Below are positions 1-7,973 of a stretch of DNA of 33,866 bases, piece by piece (the stretch's first letter is position 1; every line of letters starts with the position of its first letter). The notes beneath the pieces were generated by a model that worked only from the letters and a program-made list of their open reading frames with translations, was not told where the DNA came from and did no database searches. Source of the stretch: Lachnospiraceae bacterium (GTDB lineage Bacteria > Bacillota > Clostridia > Lachnospirales > Lachnospiraceae); contig JAAUZL010000024.1 of NCBI GenBank assembly GCA_014804615.1, forward strand, positions 161,989-195,854. The letters run 5' to 3'. A program made the position numbers and the translations under genes.

Positions 1-946
1 CAGCATCCATCTCATCCTGCTGGCAGCCATTGTGCTTGTCATAGGATTTTCGGCTTACCGGCTGTACCGTTGGAATAAGGGAACTGTCGATAACGACTAC
101 GATCCGAATTATCAGACCACGGACTTTGATGTCGAAGCCTTAGACAGCCTCATCCCGCTCGCTCCGGATAAGAGAGAAGGCTATGTAGATGATGGTGTGA
201 CCACTATCCTCTGTCTGGGAGATGATCCTTTCTCTTTAGATCAGGGCCCCGGCGGACTGGCAGAGCAGATCGCCCAGAAGACAGGAGCTACCGTCTACAA
301 CGGCTCCTTCACAGGTACTACCATGGCTGCCCAGTTTGCCTCCTACAACGACGGCTATATTCTGGACGCCTTCTCCTTCTCCTATGTTGCCAAAAGCCTG
401 GCCAGCGGAGATTTTGATTTGATGAAAACCGCAGCCACCTACAGCTACGACGAGAATTTTGCCAAGACTACGCAGATGCTTGCAGATCTTGACCTGAATA
501 CCGTAGATCTGATCTGCGTAATGTACGATGGCAGCGACTACGTCAACAAACGTCCCTGCGATGACCCTAATGCGCCCTACGCGGAGATCACCTACACCGG
601 CGCCCTGCGCTCAGGCGTAAAAGAGATCCAGGAAGCGTACCCGCATATCCGCATCGTATTCATGTCTCACACCTTCTGTCACAGCATCGACGAAGAAGGC
701 AATTTCCAGAACGGCGACCGGGCGGATCTGGGACACGGCACGCTAAGCCACTATCTGCAGAAAGAGCTGGATGCCACCATGGATGTGGGCGTATCTTTCA
801 TTGATAATTTTTATGGTTCTGTCAACGAGGATAACTATCTGGACTACATGACAGACTATATTCACTTTAATGATGCGGGCAGGGAGCTTCTGGCACAGCG
901 ATTCGCGGACTGCCTCTTCCCGGAGCTTTCACCGACAAATGAGTAA
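1..946 (+). CDS. Membrane-anchored SGNH-like protein, catalytically degenerate (5' truncated by window edge)
   Basis: The reading frame is open from base 2 and the first visible codons already encode a hydrophobic membrane segment, so the true start lies upstream; the GTG at 32 is internal. After the anchor the protein follows the SGNH-hydrolase plan, but the block I motif reads LGDD instead of LGDS, with Asp codon 224-226 at the nucleophile position. The block III asparagine is replaced by Ser (codon 533-535, YDGSDY). Block V D-x-x-H is retained (Asp 854-856, His 863-865). The glycine-rich NGSFTGTT segment and the TYTGAL...FCH region match the intact hydrolase encoded at 24851-25948, so the two look like paralogs. 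It is probably a non-catalytic or altered member of the acyl-esterase/transferase group that partners MBOAT enzymes. The fold assignment is fairly sure; the function is unknown. Confidence 0.7.
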   Translation, partial: SIHLILLAAIVLVIGFSAYRLYRWNKGTVDNDYDPNYQTTDFDVEALDSLIPLAPDKREGYVDDGVTTILCLGDDPFSLDQGPGGLAEQIAQKTGATVYNGSFTGTTMAAQFASYNDGYILDAFSFSYVAKSLASGDFDLMKTAATYSYDENFAKTTQMLADLDLNTVDLICVMYDGSDYVNKRPCDDPNAPYAEITYTGALRSGVKEIQEAYPHIRIVFMSHTFCHSIDEEGNFQNGDRADLGHGTLSHYLQKELDATMDVGVSFIDNFYGSVNEDNYLDYMTDYIHFNDAGRELLAQRFADCLFPELSPTNE

Positions 947-962
947 TATAGCAAAATACAAC

Positions 963-992
963 AAAAGAACCGGCTTCCGGCCGGTTCTTTTT
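963..992. terminator. Bidirectional intrinsic terminator
   Basis: An 11-12 bp perfect stem (AAAGAACCGGC pairing with GCCGGTTCTTT) closes a 5-base TTCCG loop. It has a T run on the + side and an A run on the left arm that becomes T on the - strand. It lies between two convergent stop codons (946 and 1006), so it can terminate both the SGNH-like gene and the long BspA-like gene. Confidence 0.85.
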
Positions 993-1005
993 CATGTGCT
1001 TCTGA

Positions 1006-4000
1006 TCAGATCTTATATACATCTTTTTGCAGAATCGTGAATTTCACCGTAACGCTGACACCATACAATCCGGTTCCCACCACAGTGACACTACCCTTAT
1101 TCTTTCCTGCTGCCACATTATTTCCGTAGGTGAGTGTATAATCGCCGGTCCCGTCTGATCGGTACTGCAGCTTCGTCAAACCGTATTCTCCCGCCGGATC
1201 TGTGAGGGCACTCTCCTCCGTTATCTTATCCCGCTTTGCCGCTTTGACAGCAGCTGTATCCCCATAGTACACCACGACGTCAGGTGTCACCTGACTCCCG
1301 GTATAGGTCGTCTGTGCGGCATCTTCCGACACAACGATATAGAGATTGTTCTGAGCCAGCTTATTTTGATAGATATTTACGTCTACCCGAAAACTGCTGC
1401 CCGCCGTATAGCCACTCCCTTCTTTCGCAGTGAGGATCACATAAGGCCTCATGCTCTCCAGTGTTTCCTGCGTGACGGAAGATGTACCCGCCCGCAGATC
1501 AGCCATCGCTTTCAAATATTCCCTGATTTCATCCTGGGTACAGTTATGCGCCTCCGTCTCATAATCCTTCCCCGCTTTCAATACGGCTTTGCCGTCGGTC
1601 ACCTTGATCTTAGGCACATAGACATAGGTATCCGCCTTCCTCTCATCAAAGGCGATGGGCGTGGCATCCGCTTTCAGATTACCGTTTAAGTCCAGAGACC
1701 ATTGCGCCTCCTTGATCCGATAGGTTATCTGCAGGGAACCCGCATAATTCCCTTTCCCTTTGATCGTCATAACGGGAAGATTACCGCCGCTCTCTGTAAC
1801 CGTTTTATTGTTCGCGTAACTGACCGTATAGTCAACACCCTCTTTCAGGACATCCTTGGTGGTACTATTTGTCAGAACGATCTGCCCTGTCAGCTTCGCT
1901 CCCTCTCTTGCATAAGGCACTTCCTTCGGTGCGCTCAACTCTACCGCCGTCTTTAGATCAGCTGCTGCGATCTTAAAGGTCTTTTTGAAATTACCCGAAT
2001 ACCCGGATGCAGCACTTGCCGTAAAGGTCATCGTTGCCGTTCCCTTTTTCCTGTTATTCTTATAGCCGATCGAGTAATCTCTGCCGTAAACCAGTTCCTC
2101 TCCTCCGCCATCCGCCCCTTTTGCCAAGGCGACCCCGTTCTGGGTCAGTGCATTCCCGGTATAGGGCATCACAGTCTGTAGGGTTTCCGCATCCACCGAG
2201 ACATTTTTCGTATTAAAAGCAGTCCCCTTGATCTTAAAGGTGACGCTCTTCGTCCCCATATAATCGCCCTCGCCGTTTATCGTCAACACAGCGGTTCCAA
2301 CATCCCGGTTATTGGTATAGCTCACGGAGAAATCTTTCCCGTATAAAAGGTATTCTTTCCCGAATTTCACAGTGAAAACATCCGCAGCAGCGAGCGTCAC
2401 TCTCCTGTTGATGTTTCCCTCGTTATCCACCTCGTAATACTTCTTTCTTGCCGTGTCATACCACGCCGGCTTCAAAGCGATATCCTCCCCCGTATACTCT
2501 ACATTTTTCAGGTTCTTTCCCAGGGTGATAGAGGCGTTCTTCATTAATTTGCTCTTATCCGACACATAGACGCTCTTGGTAAACGCTCCGCTGTAATTCC
2601 CCTTGCCCGTCACTGTCAGCAGGAAGGTGCCGCGCCAGCCCGCCGGTATCTCAGGAAGCACCGTGCTCCCGCCGGTTTCTCCAATGGCCATGTGGTCACC
2701 CTCCACCACATCGCCTGTCTCGTCATAAGCAGCCACGGCGGTCAGCTTCACATCATAATCCGTCCCGGTCTTCATCGCCTTTTTATATTTCAGAGATGTG
2801 AAAGGCTTCTGTGCTTTCTTCACATTGACTGTCATCTGCTCCGTATATTTGAGGGTAAAGCCCTGCGCAAGATTCTCGCCGTCATCCGCCACGGACGCCG
2901 GAGCAATGTGGAAATTTCTACAGACCGTCCCGATATAATTTCCCTTTCCGGTAATAACAACATAGGGCAGTTCTTTTGTAAATCCGGTGCCGGATTCACT
3001 CTCCGACGCACTCACGCCGCCAGTTTTATTTACCTTGTCCGCCTCAATGTTATTTACATACTTGATCGTGTAGTCTTTGCCCGCCTTGAGGGGCTCGGAA
3101 TCGGCTCCGGCATAGACAACCACCGTTGGTTTGATCTGATTGCCGGTGTATGCCTGATCCTCGATCTCTTTCACGCACAGATCCGCGCCTTCCTCCTGCT
3201 GACTGGCATCCAAAACCCAACATGCATACAGCGTCAGGTTCTCCTGCACCGTATCCGTATCGAAATCCCACGCTTTTTTGTAATCCCGGTCCTTATACCA
3301 CCCCTTAAACAGGTAGCCCGTGTCGGCGGGCTTCGGTTCCCGACCCTTGATCAGGCTGCCCGCTATGATATCCGTAAGCACATATGTTGTCGAACCGCCT
3401 TCTGCCACTTTATGTCCCGCATAGTCAAAGGTGACTGTGTAGGAGATCCGCTCCTGCGCCACGGTGAGCGTGGCTGTCGTTCCGGTGATCTGATAGTTGG
3501 TTCCCGCCTCTGCGCTGCCCGCCACATAACTGATCGTATAGATGCCCGCTTTGCTCATGTCCGTCACATTACACGTAAAGGCTGGCTCTTTTAGCAGCGC
3601 ATCTCCCTGATACAGCCCGGTCACCCGGTATTCAAAATCCCCGCTGCCCGGCAGAGGATCCCCTACTGCGAAAGTCATATCAAGCGGCCGGATCGTCACA
3701 GCCGCCTGTTTGATCGTAAATGTTTTGGTTGCCGTTCCGCTGTAATCATTGATACCGGTAATGGTAACCCTTGCCGTATCTTGTCCGGCATTTACATTAT
3801 TCGTATAGGACGTCTTAAAATCTCTGCCGTAGGCAAGCGTCGTAAGCTTTCCGCCGATCGTCATCCTCACGGTCGGAACCGGCGTCCTGGGAATACCCGC
3901 GTAAACCGCCTCCGGTACAGTGAGGGTCACTGTCTCGTCTGCTATCTTACGGGTAAAGGTCAGTTCCACCTGTGCCGTCAGGTCCTTCTGTGCCGTCAAA

Positions 4001-6885
4001 TCCTGATAGGTCACGACCAGCATCTTTTTCCCCGGTACGGAGGTATCCAGCTCATTGACATTCGTCGTGTAATCTGTGACCTTCTTAACCGTTCCATCGC
4101 CGCCGTAGTACGTGACTGTCAGATCGTTTGTGTTCACTGTCTCCCCACAGGAATAGGCGGTCTTCGTCTTTTTCACCGTGATGGAGGTCTTCGCTGCGGA
4201 CGCTGTCGCCGCAGGTTGCTTTTTCGTGAGCTTCACGCTGTGATCCAGAGAGGGAATCTGTGTGACTCCTGTACCGTCAGTCATGTACCATGTACCGCCC
4301 GGCAGCGCCGCCGGATTCTGCAGATTCGAGGGGATATTGTAAGGCGTGTAGAGCGTTGCAAGCTTCGTGCAGCCGTCAAGCATCTCCTTCATGCCCTGAT
4401 AATAGAAATACGAATCTGTTTCCTGAAGCGCGGCCGCATCAAATCCGCTCAAGTCCAAAGTTGTCAAACTGCTGCAATTCTGGAACATCCATCCCATATC
4501 GACAACGTTGTCCGTCTCAAAATGGCTCATGTCCAATTGCGTCAGTTTGCGGCAGTCCTGGAACATACGTTTCATATTCATTGCATTTCCCGTGTCAAAA
4601 CCGCTCACATCCAGCTTCGTCAGATTGCTGCAGCCTCTGAACATAGAGCCCATTTCATACGCGCCGCTTGTATCAAAGCCCCTTAAATCAAGACTCGTCA
4701 GGCTGCTGCAGTTCTCAAACATACCGCTCGTCCACCCTACACTGCCAGTATCAAAACCTTTCCAGTTTACCTTTTTCAGCTTCTTACAGTCAGCGAAAAA
4801 ATAGCTCATATCATAAATATCATCATAATGAGTAAATACGCCGAAATCAAACTGTTCCAAGCTCTCACAGCCGGAAAACATGCCGCCAATATCAGATGCG
4901 CTTCTCAAGTCAAACCGGTCAATATACAGATTCTTCAGCTTTTTACAGTTAGAAAACATCCACCGAAACTGGTCCACATTTCGAGTATCGAAACTGCTCA
5001 AATCAAGGGTCACCAGACTCTCGCAGTATGAAAACATACCGCCTTCATTAAAACACATAGATGTGACATTACGGGTGTCGAAGCTGCTTAAGTCAAGACT
5101 GGTCAGGCTACTGCAATCCATGAACATAATTTCCATATTCGTCACTTTACTGGTGTCAAAACGACTCAGATCAAGTGATTTCAAGCTTCTGCAGCCCTGA
5201 AACATATCCGACATATTCGTGACGTTTCCAGTACTAAAGCGACTCAGATCAAGACTCGTCAGCGCCGAGCACCCACCGAACATATCACCCATATCCGTCA
5301 CGCTGCTCGTGTCAAATTTACTCAGATCAAGACTGGTCATATTACTGCAGTCCGAGAACATATGGGAGGCGTCCGTCATCCCCTTCACGTCCACCACTGC
5401 CGTCTTGATCTTATCCGCATAAGCGTACCACGGCGCCCTGTCATATTCTGTGGAACTGCTGAAATCCCCGCTCCCTTTTACGGTCAGCTTGCCGTCCGCG
5501 TCAATCCGCCATTGAATCTTCTGCGCCGTCCCGCTGGCGATATCGCTGTCGTCCACAGTCATCTTGGTCAATGTAGCCCTGGATAAAAAGGTGGGAAGTT
5601 CCGTATACTTCGCGCCATTTTCACCAAACCAGTCGCCGCTTGGCAGCGCGATGGACAGGCTGCATGCCTTATCAGGCGTCTGAATGACTTCCAGCCCGTA
5701 ACATCCGCTCAGAAAGTATCTGATGTTCTTCTCATCTGTCACTTTGCTCAGATCAAATCCGCTCAAATCCAGCTCGGTGAGACTGCTGCACCCGGTAAAC
5801 ATTCCCTGTATATTGGTCACCGCACCGGTTTTAAAATTATTGCCCCAGTTGATGGTCTGCAGACTACGACAACCGTTGAACATATCCATCAGGTTTGTCA
5901 CATTCTCTGTAGAAAAACCGCTTAGATCCACGCTCTGCAGATTTTCACAGTTAAAAAATATATACTGTATATTTTTCAGATTTTTTGCGCGGTATTGGCT
6001 AAAATCCACGCGCTTCAAAGCCCTGCATTCCCGAAACATAGACGCCGCATTTGCCACGCTCGAGGTATCCAGTCTGCTAAAATCCAATTCCGTCAGGCTG
6101 CTGCATCCCTCAAACATGCTCGACATGGACTCGACCTTATCCGTGCGGAATTTGCCCAACTCAATACTTTTCAGATTTTTGCAGCCCTGAAACATTCCGG
6201 ACATGTTTGTGACTTCGCTTGTATCAAAGGATTTAAAGGTTATGCTCGTCAAGTTCTCGCAGCCGCTGAACATGTGGGCGGTACTGGTCATACCGGTCAG
6301 CCTGATCTCCGCCGTTTTGATCTGCTTCGCATAGGGTGTCCAGGGTGGATTTGTGTTGAATGCGTTCTCAAAATAATTCCCGGAGCCTTGTACATACAGA
6401 TTCCCGTTGAGAATTGACCAGTAGATATCCCCCACCCATCCCTGCTCGGTAGAATCCGAAAAAAGTGCGGCCTGATCCTCTTCATTCATCACATCCGTAT
6501 TAAGATCCGATCCTGACACAGTCTCCACCTGCTCCATATCAGACTCTTCTGCCTCATCGGCATTCTGGTCTTCGTCGGGATTTTGCTCTGCATCGGAATC
6601 TTCCTGATCTGTATCAGGATCTTGCTCCGTATCGGCATTCTGGTCATCCGTATCTTCTCCGGAAGTTTCATCCTGCCCCGGCCGTTCCTCCTCGGCGATA
6701 TCGTCCTGTAAATCACCTTCCGGCTCCGTTTCCACAGTGTCCGACTCCACCACCTCGCTCTGACTTTCCACGCCCGGCTCCGCCGCCAGAACGGGCAATG
6801 CACTTTGTGACACCATTGTCACAAGCATTGTCACAGTCAGCACATAGGCAAAAAATCGTCTTCCCTTTCTCAAACCGCGTCTCAT
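1006..6885 (-). CDS. BspA-like secreted surface protein with two DUF285 leucine-rich arrays and Ig-like repeats
   Basis: The product is 1959 residues. The start is set at the ATG at 6885 because a GGAGG site lies 7 bases upstream; an in-frame ATG at 6900 would put that site inside the gene. Residues 1-34 form a Sec signal peptide (basic start, hydrophobic core, VLA-AE cleavage). Next come a very acidic Asp/Glu/Gln linker (about 36-140), a first block of about 8 LRR units, a second block of about 13 units (MFxxCxxLxxLDLSxFDT type, as in DUF285/BspA), one Listeria-Bacteroides (Flg_new-like) repeat encoded near 3210-3441, and about eight 80-90 residue Ig-like repeats with a DYTxxYxNN...GKGNYxGT signature. 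No LPXTG, C-terminal membrane helix or SLH domain is visible, so how it is held at the surface is unclear. It is last in the 11459-1006 unit, 18 bases after the SGNH gene. Adhesion is a family-based guess. Confidence 0.9.
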   Translation of the reverse strand: MRRGLRKGRRFFAYVLTVTMLVTMVSQSALPVLAAEPGVESQSEVVESDTVETEPEGDLQDDIAEEERPGQDETSGEDTDDQNADTEQDPDTDQEDSDAEQNPDEDQNADEAEESDMEQVETVSGSDLNTDVMNEEDQAALFSDSTEQGWVGDIYWSILNGNLYVQGSGNYFENAFNTNPPWTPYAKQIKTAEIRLTGMTSTAHMFSGCENLTSITFKSFDTSEVTNMSGMFQGCKNLKSIELGKFRTDKVESMSSMFEGCSSLTELDFSRLDTSSVANAASMFRECRALKRVDFSQYRAKNLKNIQYIFFNCENLQSVDLSGFSTENVTNLMDMFNGCRSLQTINWGNNFKTGAVTNIQGMFTGCSSLTELDLSGFDLSKVTDEKNIRYFLSGCYGLEVIQTPDKACSLSIALPSGDWFGENGAKYTELPTFLSRATLTKMTVDDSDIASGTAQKIQWRIDADGKLTVKGSGDFSSSTEYDRAPWYAYADKIKTAVVDVKGMTDASHMFSDCSNMTSLDLSKFDTSSVTDMGDMFGGCSALTSLDLSRFSTGNVTNMSDMFQGCRSLKSLDLSRFDTSKVTNMEIMFMDCSSLTSLDLSSFDTRNVTSMCFNEGGMFSYCESLVTLDLSSFDTRNVDQFRWMFSNCKKLKNLYIDRFDLRSASDIGGMFSGCESLEQFDFGVFTHYDDIYDMSYFFADCKKLKKVNWKGFDTGSVGWTSGMFENCSSLTSLDLRGFDTSGAYEMGSMFRGCSNLTKLDVSGFDTGNAMNMKRMFQDCRKLTQLDMSHFETDNVVDMGWMFQNCSSLTTLDLSGFDAAALQETDSYFYYQGMKEMLDGCTKLATLYTPYNIPSNLQNPAALPGGTWYMTDGTGVTQIPSLDHSVKLTKKQPAATASAAKTSITVKKTKTAYSCGETVNTNDLTVTYYGGDGTVKKVTDYTTNVNELDTSVPGKKMLVVTYQDLTAQKDLTAQVELTFTRKIADETVTLTVPEAVYAGIPRTPVPTVRMTIGGKLTTLAYGRDFKTSYTNNVNAGQDTARVTITGINDYSGTATKTFTIKQAAVTIRPLDMTFAVGDPLPGSGDFEYRVTGLYQGDALLKEPAFTCNVTDMSKAGIYTISYVAGSAEAGTNYQITGTTATLTVAQERISYTVTFDYAGHKVAEGGSTTYVLTDIIAGSLIKGREPKPADTGYLFKGWYKDRDYKKAWDFDTDTVQENLTLYACWVLDASQQEEGADLCVKEIEDQAYTGNQIKPTVVVYAGADSEPLKAGKDYTIKYVNNIEADKVNKTGGVSASESESGTGFTKELPYVVITGKGNYIGTVCRNFHIAPASVADDGENLAQGFTLKYTEQMTVNVKKAQKPFTSLKYKKAMKTGTDYDVKLTAVAAYDETGDVVEGDHMAIGETGGSTVLPEIPAGWRGTFLLTVTGKGNYSGAFTKSVYVSDKSKLMKNASITLGKNLKNVEYTGEDIALKPAWYDTARKKYYEVDNEGNINRRVTLAAADVFTVKFGKEYLLYGKDFSVSYTNNRDVGTAVLTINGEGDYMGTKSVTFKIKGTAFNTKNVSVDAETLQTVMPYTGNALTQNGVALAKGADGGGEELVYGRDYSIGYKNNRKKGTATMTFTASAASGYSGNFKKTFKIAAADLKTAVELSAPKEVPYAREGAKLTGQIVLTNSTTKDVLKEGVDYTVSYANNKTVTESGGNLPVMTIKGKGNYAGSLQITYRIKEAQWSLDLNGNLKADATPIAFDERKADTYVYVPKIKVTDGKAVLKAGKDYETEAHNCTQDEIREYLKAMADLRAGTSSVTQETLESMRPYVILTAKEGSGYTAGSSFRVDVNIYQNKLAQNNLYIVVSEDAAQTTYTGSQVTPDVVVYYGDTAAVKAAKRDKITEESALTDPAGEYGLTKLQYRSDGTGDYTLTYGNNVAAGKNKGSVTVVGTGLYGVSVTVKFTILQKDVYKI
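4342..5379 (-). repeat. Second DUF285-type LRR coding array (about 13 units)
   Basis: Tandem 23-26 codon units encode the pattern MFxxCxxLxxLDLSxFDTxxVTNM. Most units keep the MF..C core, but a few diverge (for example an insert in the unit near 5050 and an imperfect last unit near 4390). The array is preceded by a W-I...G-L-V-GSG...PW-YA capping module that also precedes the first array. Confidence 0.85.
5675..6291 (-). repeat. First DUF285-type LRR coding array (about 8 units)
   Basis: These are the same 23-26 codon repeats as in the second array but more diverged (for example VANAASMFREC and LKNIQYIFFNC). They follow a capping module containing GSGNY and PWTPYAKQIKTAE, which parallels GSGDF and PWYAYADKIKTAV ahead of the other array. 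This suggests duplication of a whole cap-plus-LRR module. Confidence 0.8.
6806..6823. repeat. Perfect inverted repeat TGTGACA-N4-TGTCACA inside the BspA signal-peptide codons
   Basis: The 7 bp arms are perfect and separated by CCAT. A further half-site TTGTCACA follows about 6 bases later. It belongs to a set with TGACA-N4-TGTCA copies at 8358, 8387 and 11132, all inside genes of the same minus-strand unit. It may be an operator-like site or a chance result of Val-Thr-Met codons. Confidence 0.5.
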
Positions 6886-6903
6886 ATATATTCCTCCCAT
6901 CTC

Positions 6904-7959
6904 CTAATATTCTACCGAAAACAGCGCCTCAAAGTCAAACCGTCCGATCATGGCGCGAGTTTCATCCAGAGCCCGCGTCATTTCTTCCGTACTCTTGACC
7001 TCACAGGTGCCATCTGCAAAGCACTCCGTCATATACCGATTGATATCTCTGTGATAATGGGTGTAATCCGCATAATTGTTCAGATCTGTCACGATCGCTT
7101 CCAGATCCGGAAAATAAAACACCCGTACATTATCGTAGGCAAGCACCGTGTCCGCAATATACTGATATTGCGCTATCGTCGCTTCCAGATGATTCTCCTG
7201 TATCACATCATTCCAGTACAGGATGCTGTAGGGCGGAAAAAAGAGATAGAAAGTCGTATCGGGATTCTGCTCGATATAAGGACAGAGATTGGTACACAGA
7301 TTTCTGTCCGTACTCTCGATATAGGTGTCCCGTTCCGCCTCCTCGCTCACCGGCTCCGACGGTACATAATTGTGCATGACCCACTGAATATTGTAATATT
7401 CGTCCGTCCACCAACTCTGATAGACCGTAGCCAGATCCGTCTTATCAGGATCCGCCAGGGGCCGCAGCACATAATTCAAAAACACATCCTTATTCAGGAC
7501 ATACTGCACATCATTCAGATAATTATCGTCGTAAAGATACGCCGGAATCGGATATTTGGTCTCCTCCACCCTGCCGGTGTAGGTCATCACATCGATTCCC
7601 AGAAAAACCGCCTGCACATCATGGCCGCTCGTAAAAATAATGTCCATGATATTCGCCTGATCTTTGGGATACGCGCCGCTGTAGCTCAATTTGAGCGCAT
7701 CCAGATCCATAAGCTCCTCAAACCAGTTCGTGTTGAAATTCACCGTCATGGAAGAACCCAAGATCACACTGTCGTATTCCATATGCTTTGCCATCCCCGG
7801 ATTCTGAGAGAGCTGGTTGTCCACCAGATAGGGAAAACTCCCAAGGGGCGCATGATACTGAAAAAAGGGATCGACCCAGACCACCGCAGCCGCCGCCAGA
7901 AGAAACAGTATTAAAATGAGGGATACCGTGGCCAGAAGCCACTTTTTACATCTGTTCAT
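6904..7959 (-). CDS. DltD/AlgJ-like SGNH-fold membrane protein, partner of the adjacent MBOAT
   Basis: The product is 351 residues. An N-terminal signal anchor (about 7-29) is followed by an extracytoplasmic domain. Block I is ILGSSMT (residues 66-72) with Ser70 at the nucleophile position, and a C-terminal Asp298-x-x-His301 (DYTH) completes a likely catalytic set. No clear GxND block is visible, which is common in DltD/AlgX-type proteins. The gene starts 14 bases after the MBOAT stop and ends 18 bases before the BspA start, so it is surely cotranscribed with both. In known MBOAT/SGNH pairs the MBOAT moves an acyl group across the membrane and the SGNH protein places it on a glycan. The acyl group and target here are unknown. 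The ribosome site is weak (GAGAG). Confidence 0.75.
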   Translation of the reverse strand: MNRCKKWLLATVSLILILFLLAAAAVVWVDPFFQYHAPLGSFPYLVDNQLSQNPGMAKHMEYDSVILGSSMTVNFNTNWFEELMDLDALKLSYSGAYPKDQANIMDIIFTSGHDVQAVFLGIDVMTYTGRVEETKYPIPAYLYDDNYLNDVQYVLNKDVFLNYVLRPLADPDKTDLATVYQSWWTDEYYNIQWVMHNYVPSEPVSEEAERDTYIESTDRNLCTNLCPYIEQNPDTTFYLFFPPYSILYWNDVIQENHLEATIAQYQYIADTVLAYDNVRVFYFPDLEAIVTDLNNYADYTHYHRDINRYMTECFADGTCEVKSTEEMTRALDETRAMIGRFDFEALFSVEY

Positions 7960-7973
7960 AATTCACTCTCGCA

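Noticed and set aside
1279-1295. 17-base odd palindrome with 8 bp arms centred on T1287
   Set aside because: It lies in Ig-repeat codons (SQVTPD) and an 8 bp palindrome is expected about once by chance in this length.
2692-3594. 300-codon + strand frame opposite the BspA-like gene
   Set aside because: It is antisense to a repeat-rich coding region with consistent protein repeats, has no ribosome site, and its Ile/Leu/Arg/His-rich product is typical of a shadow frame.
4342-6291. Repetitive block as a CRISPR array or satellite
   Set aside because: The repeats are in-frame protein-coding LRR units without spacers of constant length, and no cas genes are present.
6806-6823. Reading the TGTGACA-N4-TGTCACA repeat as a CRP-type site
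   Set aside because: The TGTGA/TCACA half-sites are separated by 8 bases rather than 6, and the site is inside coding sequence rather than near a promoter.
7051-7914. 287-codon + strand frame opposite the DltD-like gene
   Set aside because: It is a shadow of a gene whose signal anchor, GSS and DxxH motifs make sense; the + product is Ile/Arg/His-rich without domains.
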